Of a stretch of 64,000 nucleotides of DNA, positions 9,668 to 18,606 are shown piece by piece. The DNA is taken from assembly GCA_902802115.1 (NCBI GenBank), contig CADCKW010000001.1:216700-280699 (forward strand), in the 5' to 3' direction. Positions within the stretch are counted from its first letter, which is position 1. Every line of letters starts with the position of its first letter. The notes below the pieces were generated by a model that saw nothing but the letters and a program-made list of their open reading frames with translations, made no database searches and was not told the DNA's origin. The translations under genes were made by a program, and so were the position numbers. This DNA comes from an uncultured Pseudomonadota bacterium (GTDB taxonomy: Bacteria > Pseudomonadota > Alphaproteobacteria > Rs-D84).

Positions 9668-10036
9668 ATGGCAAGAGTAAAACGTGGAACAACAGTTAAA
9701 CAAAAACACAATAAAATCTTGGCGCGTGCCAAGGGTTATTTGGGCCGTCATCATTCGACATATCGTGCTGCACGTGAAAAGTCTGAAAAGGCGGGTCAGT
9801 ATGCATATCGCGACAGACGCGTTAAAAAACGCGAATTTCGTGGTTTGTGGATTGTCCGTATTAACGCCGCTGTGCGTAATAATGGTTTAACATACTCTCA
9901 ATTTATGAACGGCTTGAAAAAGGCTGGTGTTGCCCTGGACCGCAAGGTTTTGGCTGAAATGGCTTTTGCGGGTGACGAAAACTTCACAAAATTGATTGAT
10001 GTTGCAAAACGATTTATTGCCGGGGACGCAAAATAA
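9668..10036 (+). CDS. rplT: 50S ribosomal protein L20
   Basis: A 122-residue basic protein starting MARVKRGTTVKQKHNKILARAKGY, typical L20. It binds 23S rRNA early in assembly. In bacteria with infC-rpmI-rplT it also represses its own operon. The usual infC-linked control region is absent here, so any autoregulation would have to use the rpmI leader. A GGGGGCAATC ribosome-binding region lies in the 12-base gap after rpmI. Confidence 0.98.
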   Translation: MARVKRGTTVKQKHNKILARAKGYLGRHHSTYRAAREKSEKAGQYAYRDRRVKKREFRGLWIVRINAAVRNNGLTYSQFMNGLKKAGVALDRKVLAEMAFAGDENFTKLIDVAKRFIAGDAK

Positions 10037-10068
10037 TCCTTGGCGGTGGGTCATTTGTTTTGTATTAT

Positions 10069-10103
10069 AACAGCCGTCAGGTATTTGGCGGCTGTTATTT
10101 ATT
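10069..10103 (+). terminator. Hairpin between rplT and pheS
   Basis: A stem AACAGCCG / CGGCTGTT is followed by the weakly T-rich ATTTATT. It may be a partial terminator separating the ribosomal pair from pheST, or an mRNA-processing hairpin. Confidence 0.5.
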
Positions 10104-10150
10104 GTCGCCGATATACAGACAAATAAATAAAAATTTATAAGGTATCAGTT

Positions 10151-11104
10151 ATGCAGGAAAAAATTAAAAATACAGATTCTTTGGAAGAATTACAATCGTT
10201 ATATACATCGGTATTTGGTAAAAACGGCACAATGACGGCGCGGTTGCGTGAAATGTCTAAAATGGCACCCGATGCCCGCGCGGAATTAAACAAAGAAAAT
10301 GCTGCGCTGCGCGAAGCGTTTAAAGTTCGCCAAACAGAATTAGAAACAGCAGCGTTAAATCAAAAATTAAAGACTGAATATGTCGATGTCACATTGGATA
10401 CTGAATATAAAAATCATGGAACATTACATCCATTGACTGAAACATTGTCGCAAATTGGAACGATTTTGGAATCTTTGGGATACACAATGTGGGTTGGACC
10501 CGAAATCGAAGATGATTGGCATAACTTTACCGCATTAAACACACCGTCATATCACCCTGCCCGCGATATGCAGGATTCGTTCTTTTTAGATAATGGAAAT
10601 GTATTGCGCACACAAACATCTGCAATTCAAATTCGTGCAATGGAAGAAAACGGTGTGCCAATTAAAATGTTTGGTGTCGGTCGCACATATCGCAAAGAAA
10701 TGGACGCAACACACAGTCCTATGTTTGGTCAAATCGAAGGTTTATATGTTGATAAAATTGACGCACATATAACAATGGACGATTTGGTTGCGACAATTCG
10801 AACAATGTTGGAAAAATATTTTGAAAGAAAACTGGAAATGCGAATTCGCCCATCTTACTTTCCATTTACCGAACCATCGATTGAAATAGATATTAAATGG
10901 AACGGTGATAAATGGCTGGAAATTGCAGGTGCCGGAATGGTTCATCCAAATGTATTGCGTAATTGTGGAATAAATCCTGATGAATACCAAGGTTTTGCAT
11001 TTGGTTTTGGTTGGGACAGAATTGCGATGTTAAAATTTGGATTAAACGATATTCGTAAATTCTATGATGGTGATATACGTTGGTTAAAAAATACAGGTTT
11101 TTAA
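10151..11104 (+). CDS. pheS: Phenylalanyl-tRNA synthetase alpha subunit
   Basis: Catalytic subunit of the alpha2-beta2 PheRS. An N-terminal coiled coil (residues 1-80) is followed by the class II core with motif 2 (GRTYRKEMDATHSPMFGQIEG) and motif 3 (GFAFGFGWDRIAMLKFG). At 317 residues it is slightly shorter than the E. coli protein (327), mainly at the N-terminus. pheT follows after 15 bases, which indicates cotranslation. Confidence 0.97.
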   Translation: MQEKIKNTDSLEELQSLYTSVFGKNGTMTARLREMSKMAPDARAELNKENAALREAFKVRQTELETAALNQKLKTEYVDVTLDTEYKNHGTLHPLTETLSQIGTILESLGYTMWVGPEIEDDWHNFTALNTPSYHPARDMQDSFFLDNGNVLRTQTSAIQIRAMEENGVPIKMFGVGRTYRKEMDATHSPMFGQIEGLYVDKIDAHITMDDLVATIRTMLEKYFERKLEMRIRPSYFPFTEPSIEIDIKWNGDKWLEIAGAGMVHPNVLRNCGINPDEYQGFAFGFGWDRIAMLKFGLNDIRKFYDGDIRWLKNTGF

Positions 11105-11119
11105 TATAGGGGAATAAAA

Positions 11120-13438
11120 ATGAAATGGTCTTATGAATGGTTGCGTGAATATTTAGATACAGAAAATTCGCCTGAACAAATTGCTGAAACATTAAATCGC
11201 ACCGGTTTAGAGGTCGAAGATTTTATCGCCCCTGTTCCACCGATTGCGGCGCGCATTATATCGGTTAAACCACATGAAAACAGTGACCATTTACATGTGT
11301 TGATGGTCGATGATGGCACAGACACACCGCGCCAGGTTGTATGTGGTGCGCCAAATGTTCGCGTTGGTTTAATTTCTGCGTTGGCGCGTCCGGGGTGCAT
11401 AATTGGTGGCGAAACAATTAAATCTGGCAAATTGCGTGGTGTATTGAGTGACGGCATGATGTGCAGTGAAAAAGAATTAGGTTTAGGCCCCGACCACAGT
11501 GGAATTATGGAATTGCCAGACGATACAAAAATTGGTTCTGCGATTCCTGGGTTTAATGCTAGTCCTATTTTCGATACAGGCATAACACCAAATCGTCCAG
11601 ACTTTTTGGCGGTTCGTGGAATTGCGCTGGATTTATCGGCATGTGGCTCTGGTCATTATATTGCAAAAACACCCGAGATTTTAAAAGATATGCCTGGCGA
11701 CAGAATTGTGCAAATTATGTCAGACCGTTGCCAAACATATCGTATGGCGGAAATTCATGGAATTAAAAACGCGCCATCAAAACCAAAGATTGCAAATCGA
11801 TTGATTGCGGCAGGTATAAATCCCAAAAACGCATGTGTCGATGCAACAAATTACATATGTTATGACATGGGCCAACCTTTGCATTGTTTTGATGCAGACA
11901 AGGTCAATGGTTCTATCATAGTTCGTACTGCACAAAACGGTGAAAAATTCTGTGATTTGTTCGGCAACGAATATGTTTTGACCGATAAAGATTTGGTTAT
12001 TGCCGACCTGTCAGGTATTTTGGCATTGGCCGGGATTGTTGGTGGTGCGCGTGCGATGACAACCGATGAAACAACAAATATCATTTTGGAATCTGCATAT
12101 TTTGAACCGGTTGGTATTCGTAAGACTGCAAAAAGATTAGGTTTATCCACCGATGCTTCATACAGATATGAACGCGGAATTGATCCAAATGTTAATGGTG
12201 TTGCATTGGCGTATGCGGCACAAATTATTATGGACGCATGTGGTGGAAAATTGGTAAATGTTTCAACCGCAGGTATGGATTATGTCACACCAAATAAAAT
12301 CGCATATAATCCGGCATTTTGCCTGCAAAGAACCGGTATAAATATTGCACCCGCGACACAACGCGAAATTTTGGAATCTTTGCAATTTAATGTCAGTGAA
12401 GGCAAAGGCGGTATTTGGACAGTCACACCACGCAGTGCGCGTGTTGATATGACGGCGCCAGAAAACATAGTTTCGGATTTAATCCGTATTTATGGTTATG
12501 ACAAGGTTGGTTTATCGGGTGTTGTGGAAACAGTAAATGAAAGTGCGACACGCATGGCGGAAAAATCATGCCTAATATTAAAACAACGTTTGGCGAATTT
12601 GGGATTAAATGAAAACATTTCGTTTGGTTTTGGAAATTCGAAAATAGAATCTATGCTGACCACAAAACCTGTTATCAAAGTATCTAATCCAATTACAGTT
12701 GATTTTGATTGTATGCGTAATTGCTTGCTGGGGAATCAATTGATTGCGTTATCGCAAAATATCAAACGCGGTTTTCCAGATATGGCGATATTTGAATTGG
12801 GCACAGTTTTTGATGGCGATATGCCTGGCAACCAACATACGCAAGTTTGCATTGTGCGTTCTGGGGCGACATCGCCAAAACATTGGATGCACCGCAATCG
12901 CAATGTTGATGTATTTGATGTCAAAAACGATATATTGGAATTGATAGGTAATCAAAAATACACTGTTGAAAAAAGTGATGCACCAAAATGGGCGCACCCA
13001 TATAAATATGGACGCATTATGCAGGGTCAAAAACAAATTGCTGAATTTGGTGAATTGCACCCGACGGTTGCGCATGCTTTGCATATCAAGGCCCCAACGG
13101 TTATTGCAATTATCGATGATATAAATGCGTTGCCAAAAACACCAAAATATGCAAAAACACCAATCACAGAATTTCAACCAATCACACGTGATTTTGCATT
13201 TGTTGTTGAATCAAAATTTGCGGCGGAACGTTTGGTTGCGACGGCGCGTGCGGCAGATAGTCGTATTGGTGATGTGGTAATATTTGACTCGTTCGACATG
13301 GGTGGCGGAAATAAATCTGTGGCATTTACAATCACGATTTATCCAACCGAAAACATGGGTGATGCCGAATTGACTGAATTACAAAACAAAGTGATATCTG
13401 CGGTTGAAACCAAATGCCACGCAACATTAAGAGCATAA
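11120..13438 (+). CDS. pheT: Phenylalanyl-tRNA synthetase beta subunit
   Basis: Editing and tRNA-binding subunit of PheRS, 772 residues. The order is an N-terminal OB-fold tRNA-binding domain (residues about 40-150, with QVVCGAPNVR and GMMCSEKELGLG), the B3/B4 editing region (VDATNYICYDMGQPLHCFD), B5, a catalytic-like domain, and a C-terminal ferredoxin-fold anticodon-binding domain (FQPITRDFAFVV...). GGGGAATAAAAATG gives a good ribosome-binding site. Its OB-fold is strikingly similar to the C-terminal domain of MetRS encoded at 25.4 kb. Confidence 0.98.
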   Translation: MKWSYEWLREYLDTENSPEQIAETLNRTGLEVEDFIAPVPPIAARIISVKPHENSDHLHVLMVDDGTDTPRQVVCGAPNVRVGLISALARPGCIIGGETIKSGKLRGVLSDGMMCSEKELGLGPDHSGIMELPDDTKIGSAIPGFNASPIFDTGITPNRPDFLAVRGIALDLSACGSGHYIAKTPEILKDMPGDRIVQIMSDRCQTYRMAEIHGIKNAPSKPKIANRLIAAGINPKNACVDATNYICYDMGQPLHCFDADKVNGSIIVRTAQNGEKFCDLFGNEYVLTDKDLVIADLSGILALAGIVGGARAMTTDETTNIILESAYFEPVGIRKTAKRLGLSTDASYRYERGIDPNVNGVALAYAAQIIMDACGGKLVNVSTAGMDYVTPNKIAYNPAFCLQRTGINIAPATQREILESLQFNVSEGKGGIWTVTPRSARVDMTAPENIVSDLIRIYGYDKVGLSGVVETVNESATRMAEKSCLILKQRLANLGLNENISFGFGNSKIESMLTTKPVIKVSNPITVDFDCMRNCLLGNQLIALSQNIKRGFPDMAIFELGTVFDGDMPGNQHTQVCIVRSGATSPKHWMHRNRNVDVFDVKNDILELIGNQKYTVEKSDAPKWAHPYKYGRIMQGQKQIAEFGELHPTVAHALHIKAPTVIAIIDDINALPKTPKYAKTPITEFQPITRDFAFVVESKFAAERLVATARAADSRIGDVVIFDSFDMGGGNKSVAFTITIYPTENMGDAELTELQNKVISAVETKCHATLRA

Positions 13439-13444
13439 AGAAAA

Positions 13445-13473
13445 AATCGCACTTTTTTAAAGTGCGATTTTTT
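13445..13473 (+). terminator. Intrinsic terminator after pheT
   Basis: AATCGCAC / GTGCGATT stem followed by a run of T, seven bases after the pheT stop. Confidence 0.85.
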
Positions 13474-13498
13474 AATTAAATATAAAAAAGGATAGAAA

Positions 13499-13720
13499 AT
13501 GTCAGTTATAGTTTTGATTTTATTTATCATAATAAATATTTATTTAGTTGTTGCTGGTCGTCGTCAATTAAACAAAGTTCTAGAATCATCTACATCAAAA
13601 ACAGAAATAGAAGAATTAACAAAAAGCATTTTTGCTTCTCAAACAATGATTCTAGAAGAAATACACATAATGTTCATCGTTCTTTTTATCTGTATGATAT
13701 TAATTGTATTAGGGTTATGA
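13499..13720 (+). CDS. Small membrane protein, unknown function
   Basis: A 73-residue ORF with AAGGATAGAAAATG as ribosome-binding site. Two hydrophobic helices (residues 2-20 and 56-73) flank a charged amphipathic linker with Lys/Glu and Ser/Thr residues that could form a short helical hairpin on one face of the membrane. I do not recognise a family. It lies alone between the pheT terminator and a lipoprotein gene. Its codon use is A/T-rich but not out of place. It could be one subunit of a small membrane complex or a stress peptide; nothing in the sequence decides. Confidence 0.6.
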   Translation: MSVIVLILFIIINIYLVVAGRRQLNKVLESSTSKTEIEELTKSIFASQTMILEEIHIMFIVLFICMILIVLGL

Positions 13721-13794
13721 ATTTTTACCTTCATAATTCTTGAAGTTAAACAAATAGTAAGATATGATGTTTATATATTAAAAGAGGTTATAAA

Positions 13795-14148
13795 ATGAAA
13801 AAACAAAATTTATTGTGGTTATTAACCGTTGCGATGATGATGGGCGGTTGTGGTAAAAGGACACACAAAAATATCAATGAATATAAAAATATCAATGATA
13901 CTTTGTTTGTTGTTGGTGTGTTGAACCAACCTGCCGCGTATGGTGAAACTGCTTGCAAATATTTATCTTGTGTAAATAAAACTGGTGTAAATTACGAGAT
14001 TGTGAATAAATTAACGCCCATTGGCACAAATCGCGACCCGATTGCTTCATATATTGAACGTGGTGACACAATTGTGGTGCAAAATGGTAAAATCGTAAAA
14101 AATATAACCATGGAAAATTTAAAATCCAGGTATGTAAATGGCAGATAA
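13795..14148 (+). CDS. Small lipoprotein, unknown function
   Basis: A 117-residue protein with a signal sequence (MKKQNLLWLLTVAMMMGGC) ending in a lipobox, so Cys19 should be lipidated. AAAGAGGTTATAAAATG supplies the ribosome-binding site. The mature part is about 99 residues, contains two near-identical YKNIND/INEYKNIND turns and two further cysteines (CKYLSC), and looks like a small beta-rich domain. I recognise no family. It ends at a strong bidirectional terminator shared with nth. Confidence 0.65.
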   Translation: MKKQNLLWLLTVAMMMGGCGKRTHKNINEYKNINDTLFVVGVLNQPAAYGETACKYLSCVNKTGVNYEIVNKLTPIGTNRDPIASYIERGDTIVVQNGKIVKNITMENLKSRYVNGR

Positions 14149-14178
14149 AAAATACCGGCGTTTGCCGGTGTTTTTTTA
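14147..14178. terminator. Bidirectional terminator between lipoprotein gene and nth
   Basis: AATACCGGC-GTTT-GCCGGTGTT with A-tract before and T-tract after, so it can work on both convergent transcripts. Member of the CCGGC terminator family. Confidence 0.85.
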
Positions 14179-14826
14179 TATGTTTTTGTCTTTCGCATCG
14201 CACCATTTTGCAACGGGGCATAATTCGCATTTTGGGCGCAATGCGCGGCAAGTATATCGACCATGCAAAACCATGACATGATTTACAATATCATGATATT
14301 TTGCCGGTATTTTTTTACGCAATTTCTCTTCCACTTTTTCAGGTGTGTTGTCGGCATCACTAACCCAACCATACCGATGCGCGTTGCGGAAAACATGCGT
14401 ATCCACACCAATATTGGGTGCGCCCCACAAAACATTTGTTATAACATTTGCGGTCTTTTGCCCGATGCCTGGCAATTTCATCAGTTCATCGCGTGCGTGA
14501 TATTTTGCTGGAAATTTCCAATTTGTCCCCTGCCCGTCTGCCAATTTTTCAGCCAGTTTGATAATATTGTTTGCCTTGTTATTAAAAAAAGAAATAACTT
14601 TGATGTGTTGCTTTAACCTATCAATCCCCAGTTCCAACATTTTATTTGGTGTTGGTGCAACGCGGAACAATTCGGGTGTCACCTCATTTACTTTTTTATC
14701 TGTTGCCTGGGCAGACAGTATTACCGCAACCGCAAAAGTAAATTCATTCACCGAATACAATTCAGACCGGATATTCATATCCAATGTTTTTGGAACATTT
14801 TCAAAATAAATATCCGGTGTAATCAT
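14176..14826 (-). CDS. nth: Endonuclease III (DNA glycosylase/AP lyase)
   Basis: Bifunctional base-excision repair enzyme for oxidised pyrimidines. The helix-hairpin-helix LPGIGQKTANVI carries catalytic Lys124, and VDTHVFR carries Asp142. The C-terminal 4Fe-4S loop is complete: Cys193-x6-Cys200-x2-Cys203-x5-Cys209. Length is 216 residues, normal for the family. It follows ileS after eight bases and probably shares its transcript. Confidence 0.97.
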   Translation of the reverse strand: MITPDIYFENVPKTLDMNIRSELYSVNEFTFAVAVILSAQATDKKVNEVTPELFRVAPTPNKMLELGIDRLKQHIKVISFFNNKANNIIKLAEKLADGQGTNWKFPAKYHARDELMKLPGIGQKTANVITNVLWGAPNIGVDTHVFRNAHRYGWVSDADNTPEKVEEKLRKKIPAKYHDIVNHVMVLHGRYTCRALRPKCELCPVAKWCDAKDKNI

Positions 14827-14834
14827 ATTTTTTA

Positions 14835-17800
14835 TTAAGCCTTTTGAATATCGATTGCGAATTTATGTCCGTCGATTTCTGTTTCAAATTGTGATGCATT
14901 TCCCGCAACCAATTCCACAATCAACGCATTACGCACAATCATATCTCGGTGTGTTTTGATGGCTGTTTCAACATCGTTATCGGCACTATACACCAATTTT
15001 ATTCTGTCAGACACGTCCAGATTTGCGGCTTTGCGTGAATCTTGGATAAAACGCAATACATTGTTTGCCAAACCTTCGACCAATAAATCCTGGGTGACAT
15101 TTGTGTTTAATACCACGACGGCGGTGCTGTCTGGTAATGCGGCACCTGTGATACCAGGTTTTACAGTCAAACGACTTTCAAATTCGTCACTGTTCAATGT
15201 GTAATCACCAACCAATAATTTATCGCCATCGATTTTGTAATTACCCTGTTTTACCATTGGGATAATTTCACGCAACGCACCCCCCAGGCGCGCACCAATC
15301 TTTGGTGTGATTAAATACACAAATGAATCAGCGACCGTTGCAATATCATCAACAAATTTTACAGACTTTACATTTAATTCATCGCGGATAATATCGGCAT
15401 ATTGTTGTGCGTTTCCACCAGCAATAGTTATATCTGCCAATGGCAAACGATTTGGCAATTTGTATTGTTCGCGCAACTGTTTTCCAACCGAAACAATTGA
15501 TTGGACGCGACGCATATCATCGACAATTTGATTGTTTGTATCCGTCGTTGTTGGCCAATCTGTCAAATGCACAGATTCCGCCCCGGTTAAATTTTTGTAA
15601 ATATATTCAGTAATAAATGGTGCAAATGGTGCCATCAATTTACACAAATTCACCAATACATAATACAAAGTATTAAATGCGTCTTTTTCTTCGTCCCAGA
15701 AACGTGTGCGTCCGCGGCGAATGTACCAGTTGTTTAATACGTCCAAGAAACGAACAAATTCTTTGATTGCGACATCTGGTTTGTATTCGTCCAAAGCATT
15801 TGTTGTAATGCGAATAACTTCGTTTAATTCAGCAATTATATATTTATCCAAAACATTTTGAGATGTTGTTTTTAATTCTGCTGTAATATTTCCAGCATTC
15901 GCATACAAAGTCCAAAAATGATATGCGTTCCAAAGAGGTGTTAAAATAGTTTTGATAGTATCACCAAAAACTTTTCCTTCTTTATCAACACCAACTGGTT
16001 CGGCCTTCATAAAATTACTGCCCAAGATAAATAAACGGATTGCATCTGCGCCGTATGTTTCTAATTGTTCTGTTGGATCAACAAAGTTATGTAATGATTT
16101 AGAAAACTTGTGTTTGTTTTCATCAACAATCATACCGTTTGCCGATACAACGCGGAACGCAGGTTTGTCAAATAACGCGACCGCCATAACCATCAAAGCA
16201 TAGAACCAACCACGTGTTTGGTCTTGACCTTCGATAATATAATCAGCCGGGAAAGTTTTTTCAAATACATCTTGGTTTTCAAATGGGTAATGTAATGACG
16301 CAAATGGCATAGACCCAGATTCCACCCAACAATCCAAAACATCGGTTATGCGTTTCCAACCGTCGCGTTCCAACGCGTCTAATGTTGGACGATGCAAATC
16401 ATTTATTTGAACACCAAAGAATTCTTCCAGTTCGGCAATTGAACCAAATATTTTATATTCACCATTTTTTTCCCAAATTGGCAATGGCACACCCCAGAAA
16501 CGATTGCGTGAAATACCCCATGGACGCGCATTTTCAATCCATGACATAAAACGATTTCCGGCCGATGTCCAGGTTGTATCGTTTTTGGTTATCTCAACCA
16601 ATCTGTCGCGAATCTTTGGCACATCAATATACCAAGAATCTGTTGCACGATAAATCAGTTTTTCGTGACTGCGCGGACCAAATGGATAACTGTGTTTGTG
16701 TTGTGATTTTTGAACCAAACGACCATTTTCGCGCAACCAATCGATAATTTTTGGATTTGCGACGAAAATATTTTCGCCCGCCCACTCTGTGACCGTTGAA
16801 TCAAAATTACCATAATCATCAACATTTAAAATCACAGGAAATTGTGGGTCGATTGCCTTGGCAACAAAATAGTCGTCTTCACCATACGCCGGTGCGATAT
16901 GCACGATACCGGTTCCGTCACTGTCACTGACATAATCGCCAGAAATAATTGTGTATAAACCATGACCGTCTTGTGTCAAATCTGTATAGTATGGGAATAT
17001 AGGTTTATAATGTAATCCAACCAATTCAGCCCCCATAACAGTTCCTAAATTTTGGGAATTTGCAAAAATCTTTTCATATGCTTTAACGCGACTTTCTGCC
17101 AAAACATAAACATGCCCATCATCGTGCTTCATACGAACATAGCGCATATTGTTATTTACCGCCAACGCAGAATTTGCCGGCAATGTCCATGGTGTTGTTG
17201 TCCATGCAATTGCGCGGTCGCCATTTTCTAATTCGAACCATACCGTCACAGTATCATCAACGATATCTTGATATTCGCTTGATGCTTCACTGTTAGATAA
17301 AACGGTTCCTAATTTCCAATCGTATGGATTAACTTTGAAATCTTTATATAATAAACCTTTGTCATATAATTGTTTTAAACCCCAAATCACAGATTCCATA
17401 AAGTTTCTGTCCATTGTGCGATAACCAAGTGTGTCACCACCATCGACCCAACGACCAATGCGTTCAAAATATCTCAACCACTCGTTTGAAAAAGTCATAA
17501 CATCATTGCGACATAAATCACAGAATACATTAATACCCTCTGTTGCAACGATATCTTTGGCATTGCGTTTTTGCTTTTTTTCAACAGAATTTTCTGCGGG
17601 TAATCCATGGCAATCCCAACCCAATGCGCGTTCTACATATTCACCACGCATGGTGTGATAACGACAAACCATATCTTTGACAGCCGATACCCCCAAATGC
17701 CCCCAGTGTGGCAAACCATTGGCAAACGGTGGCCCATCATAGAAAGAAAACGGGTGTCCTTGTTTTGTTTTATTTAAAGATTTATGGAAAGTATCATCGT

Positions 17801-17873
17801 CCCGCCAGAATTCCATGATTTTGTGTTCCAACGCGGTAAAGTCTGCTTTTGGTTCTGTTTTTGGGTATGCCAT
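14835..17873 (-). CDS. ileS: Isoleucyl-tRNA synthetase, eukaryote-like type 2
   Basis: Class I synthetase charging tRNA-Ile, with CP1 editing domain. The HIGH motif is HWGH (residues 56-59) in GPPFANGLPHWGHLG and the KMSKS loop is KFSKS near residue 588. The sequence following HIGH (VKDMVCRYHTMRGEYVERALGWDCHGLPAE) and the C-terminal half are those of the eukaryote-like IleS2 branch found in Rickettsiales and some other bacteria, not the E. coli type. The usual C-terminal zinc finger of bacterial type 1 IleRS is absent. Length is 1012 residues, on the short side for type 2. It is preceded by a terminator-like leader hairpin (17.90-17.94 kb). Confidence 0.95.
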   Translation of the reverse strand: MAYPKTEPKADFTALEHKIMEFWRDDDTFHKSLNKTKQGHPFSFYDGPPFANGLPHWGHLGVSAVKDMVCRYHTMRGEYVERALGWDCHGLPAENSVEKKQKRNAKDIVATEGINVFCDLCRNDVMTFSNEWLRYFERIGRWVDGGDTLGYRTMDRNFMESVIWGLKQLYDKGLLYKDFKVNPYDWKLGTVLSNSEASSEYQDIVDDTVTVWFELENGDRAIAWTTTPWTLPANSALAVNNNMRYVRMKHDDGHVYVLAESRVKAYEKIFANSQNLGTVMGAELVGLHYKPIFPYYTDLTQDGHGLYTIISGDYVSDSDGTGIVHIAPAYGEDDYFVAKAIDPQFPVILNVDDYGNFDSTVTEWAGENIFVANPKIIDWLRENGRLVQKSQHKHSYPFGPRSHEKLIYRATDSWYIDVPKIRDRLVEITKNDTTWTSAGNRFMSWIENARPWGISRNRFWGVPLPIWEKNGEYKIFGSIAELEEFFGVQINDLHRPTLDALERDGWKRITDVLDCWVESGSMPFASLHYPFENQDVFEKTFPADYIIEGQDQTRGWFYALMVMAVALFDKPAFRVVSANGMIVDENKHKFSKSLHNFVDPTEQLETYGADAIRLFILGSNFMKAEPVGVDKEGKVFGDTIKTILTPLWNAYHFWTLYANAGNITAELKTTSQNVLDKYIIAELNEVIRITTNALDEYKPDVAIKEFVRFLDVLNNWYIRRGRTRFWDEEKDAFNTLYYVLVNLCKLMAPFAPFITEYIYKNLTGAESVHLTDWPTTTDTNNQIVDDMRRVQSIVSVGKQLREQYKLPNRLPLADITIAGGNAQQYADIIRDELNVKSVKFVDDIATVADSFVYLITPKIGARLGGALREIIPMVKQGNYKIDGDKLLVGDYTLNSDEFESRLTVKPGITGAALPDSTAVVVLNTNVTQDLLVEGLANNVLRFIQDSRKAANLDVSDRIKLVYSADNDVETAIKTHRDMIVRNALIVELVAGNASQFETEIDGHKFAIDIQKA

Positions 17874-17898
17874 TGTTTTTTTACCTTTTTCTGTATAT

Positions 17899-17938
17899 TA
17901 AAAAAAGCGCTTACGCGCCCCAGCCACCGCCAAAGCGC
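17899..17938 (-). promoter_or_regulatory. Terminator-like leader hairpin before ileS
   Basis: On the minus strand, about 25 bases before the ileS start codon, GCGCTT and AAGCGC can pair across a GC-rich 20-base loop, or GCGC-GTAA-GCGC can form a smaller hairpin. Both end in a run of about seven T. A terminator inside an aminoacyl-tRNA synthetase leader suggests attenuation. I see no T-box and no obvious isoleucine-rich leader peptide. It could instead be the 3' end of an independent short RNA. Confidence 0.5.
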
Positions 17939-18083
17939 AGTGTGGTTTATTTAATAATAATTATCTCTTTTTTGTTCATAACCAGAATACTAGTATATGT
18001 TTTTGATTTTTTCCAGTTTTTTTTATAAAAAATTGACATGTAATAAAAAAATGCTATTTTTATGTAAAACTGGATAATTAGAT

Positions 18084-18395
18084 ATGAATAAAGATAGAGA
18101 ATTACAAAAATTAAAGATTAAAAATTTCGCGTTGATTTGTGGTGGAACGGCGGCTGGTACATCATTGGCATTTATACTGTGTTGGACTGTTCCAATTATA
18201 TGTTTGTTTTCTGCAAAAAAACCATTTTGTTCTGCCCAAAAAGATATAGATAAAACAACATATTGGGACAGATATGCCAAGGATTATAATGAAAAAATCA
18301 CCGATTTATCCCAAATACCATTTTTGACATATCACGCGTGTAAATCGCGCGCCGATGCCAGATTAAATGAATATAAAACCAAACAAAGAAGTTAA
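18084..18395 (+). CDS. Small single-pass membrane protein, unknown function
   Basis: A 103-residue ORF, transcribed away from ileS. A charged N-terminus (MNKDRELQKLKIKN) precedes one hydrophobic segment (residues 15-40, small residues then CWTVPIICLF). After it comes a hydrophilic tail with three cysteines and Tyr/Lys-rich sequence. There is no strong Shine-Dalgarno. An intrinsic terminator follows immediately, which supports it as a real unit. No family recognised. Confidence 0.5.
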   Translation: MNKDRELQKLKIKNFALICGGTAAGTSLAFILCWTVPIICLFSAKKPFCSAQKDIDKTTYWDRYAKDYNEKITDLSQIPFLTYHACKSRADARLNEYKTKQRS

Positions 18396-18422
18396 AAAAA
18401 TGCCGGCAAATGCCGGTTTTTT
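18394..18422 (+). terminator. Intrinsic terminator (CCGGCAAATGCCGG stem)
   Basis: AAAAAAATG-CCGGCAAATGCCGG-TTTTTT overlaps the stop of the preceding small gene. It is symmetrical enough to work in both directions, including for tRNA-Thr on the minus strand. Confidence 0.8.
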
Positions 18423-18455
18423 ATATAAAACAAATATTTCTGTTTAGGTGGCCTG

Positions 18456-18486
18456 CCACACATAGCGTTAAAGACGCGAAGTGTGG
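18456..18486. repeat. Hairpin-forming inverted repeat abutting tRNA-Thr
   Basis: CCACAC and GTGTGG arms, with GCG/CGC inner pairing, lie directly at the 3' end of tRNA-Thr and include its encoded CCA. The layout resembles the GAAGCC-TTGGCGAAG hairpin at 31.25 kb. It may be a tRNA 3' trailer stem or a dispersed palindrome that ends on the tRNA. Confidence 0.5.
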
Positions 18487-18559
18487 TGCCGGAAACAGGA
18501 TTCGAACCTGCGACCCCCTCATTACGAATGAGATGCTCTACCAACTGAGCTATTCCGGC
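18484..18559 (-). tRNA. tRNA-Thr (CGT)
   Basis: A complete cloverleaf on the minus strand: acceptor GCCGGAA/TTCCGGC, D-arm GCTC/GAGC, anticodon loop TTCGTAA (anticodon CGT), T-arm GCAGG TTCGAAT CCTGT, discriminator A and encoded CCA. G1-C72, C2-G71 and anticodon positions 35-36 fit threonine identity. Confidence 0.96.
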
Positions 18560-18606
18560 GTATGCGCGTATAATATACCCGACAAAATAGCAATTTTCAA
18601 GCGCTT

